This document shows positions 5,591 through 5,834 of a stretch of DNA of 5,834 nt, one piece after another. Every line of letters starts with the position of its first letter. Within the stretch, counting starts at the first letter, position 1. This DNA comes from Alphaproteobacteria bacterium (GTDB lineage Bacteria; Pseudomonadota; Alphaproteobacteria; Thalassobaculales; Thalassobaculaceae): NCBI GenBank assembly GCA_028822575.1, contig JAPKDN010000217.1, forward strand, positions 1-5,834, read 5' to 3'. Position numbers and translations under genes: made by a program. The notes beneath the pieces were generated by a model. The model did no database searches and was not told where the DNA came from. It saw only the letters and a list, made by a program, of their open reading frames with translations.

Positions 5591-5834
5591 TCATCAAATA
5601 TGCCTCCTGGCCCACTGTTTCAATCGCTCCCGGACGCGCGGCTCGCGCCGCGCTTATCGCGTCCTCGATTGGTATACCGAAATCGATCAGAATTCGTGCG
5701 ACCACGGTCCCGCTCCGCCCCAATCCGGCGGCGCAATGCACGAAAACATTCCCACCATCCTTTAGAACATCGAGAATTTCGGGGCCATGGGTCTTCCACA
5801 CGGCCTCGAACGCGGCGTCGGGGGTCTGGTAATC
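5556..5834 (-). CDS. Dual-specificity/tyrosine-type protein phosphatase, C-terminal part
   Basis: The frame is open from the right edge to TAA at 5558-5556, giving 92 residues; the N-terminal part lies outside. A GTG at 5801 is an internal Val, not a start. The P-loop HCAAGLGRSGT contains the Cys-x5-Arg signature with nucleophile Cys34 and Arg40 (numbered from the edge). The first visible residues, DYQTPD, look like the general-acid loop; Asp1 is 33 residues before the Cys, close to the spacing in VHR and PTEN. The segment after the P-loop (ARPGAIETVGQEAYL) is typical of the CDKN3-like phosphatases found in bacteria. These hydrolyse phosphotyrosine or related phosphoesters; the target is unknown. 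The C-terminus is lysine-rich (KSKKKIFPIIN) and encoded by very AT-rich DNA, unlike the rest. A phosphatase for a small molecule rather than a protein is an alternative. Confidence 0.88.
   Translation of the reverse strand, partial: DYQTPDAAFEAVWKTHGPEILDVLKDGGNVFVHCAAGLGRSGTVVARILIDFGIPIEDAISAARAARPGAIETVGQEAYLMKSKKKIFPIIN

Noticed and set aside
5801..5801. GTG at 5801 as a start codon for a small 81-residue phosphatase.
   Set aside because: The frame continues open to the window edge, and the upstream residues (DYQTPD...) belong to the phosphatase general-acid loop, so the gene is cut by the edge rather than starting here.

Overview
The window is high in G+C (about 60% by eye). Its genes are tightly packed and have Shine-Dalgarno-like sites. 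All the recognisable products are ordinary bacterial enzyme families. The mix (a CoxL-like molybdenum hydroxylase, a DAO-type flavoprotein, an alpha/beta hydrolase, a YfgD-type ArsC and a CDKN3-like phosphatase) fits a metabolically versatile alphaproteobacterium. That assignment is inference: no rRNA, tRNA or other phylogenetic marker is present.

Layout, left to right. Positions 1-1404 (minus) hold the N-terminal 468 residues of a xanthine dehydrogenase/CO dehydrogenase-family molybdopterin subunit that runs off the left edge. Its active-site loop reads AYRGAGR, the 'form II' signature. A 188-bp divergent intergenic region (1405-1592) follows, with two short inverted repeats. An alpha/beta hydrolase (1593-2444, plus) and an FAD-dependent oxidoreductase of the DAO/TDA3-like group (2475-3575, plus) are 30 bp apart and form a likely two-gene operon. 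A convergent intergenic stretch (3576-3781) carries several hairpins, including a candidate two-way terminator. An ArsC/YfgD-type reductase (3782-4150, minus) has a clear TATAAT box next to a 16-bp near-palindrome. After a 249-bp divergent leader comes a complete aldo/keto reductase (4400-5407, plus). A strikingly AT-rich island (about 5511-5590) leads into the 3' end of a dual-specificity/tyrosine-type phosphatase (5556-5834, minus), which is cut by the right edge.

How the genes might work together: the molybdenum hydroxylase faces the hydrolase/flavoprotein pair across one regulatory region. Such a set could hydroxylate, hydrolyse and oxidise a small organic (perhaps N-containing) substrate, but the substrate cannot be read from the sequence. 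The ArsC-like, aldo/keto reductase and phosphatase genes look like separate single-gene units.

I see no mobile element, CRISPR array, RNA gene or defence system, and no clear candidate for a wholly new system. The points most worth checking are the divergent catabolic-looking module, the hydrolase with a replaced catalytic acid, the arsC promoter palindrome and the AT-rich island.
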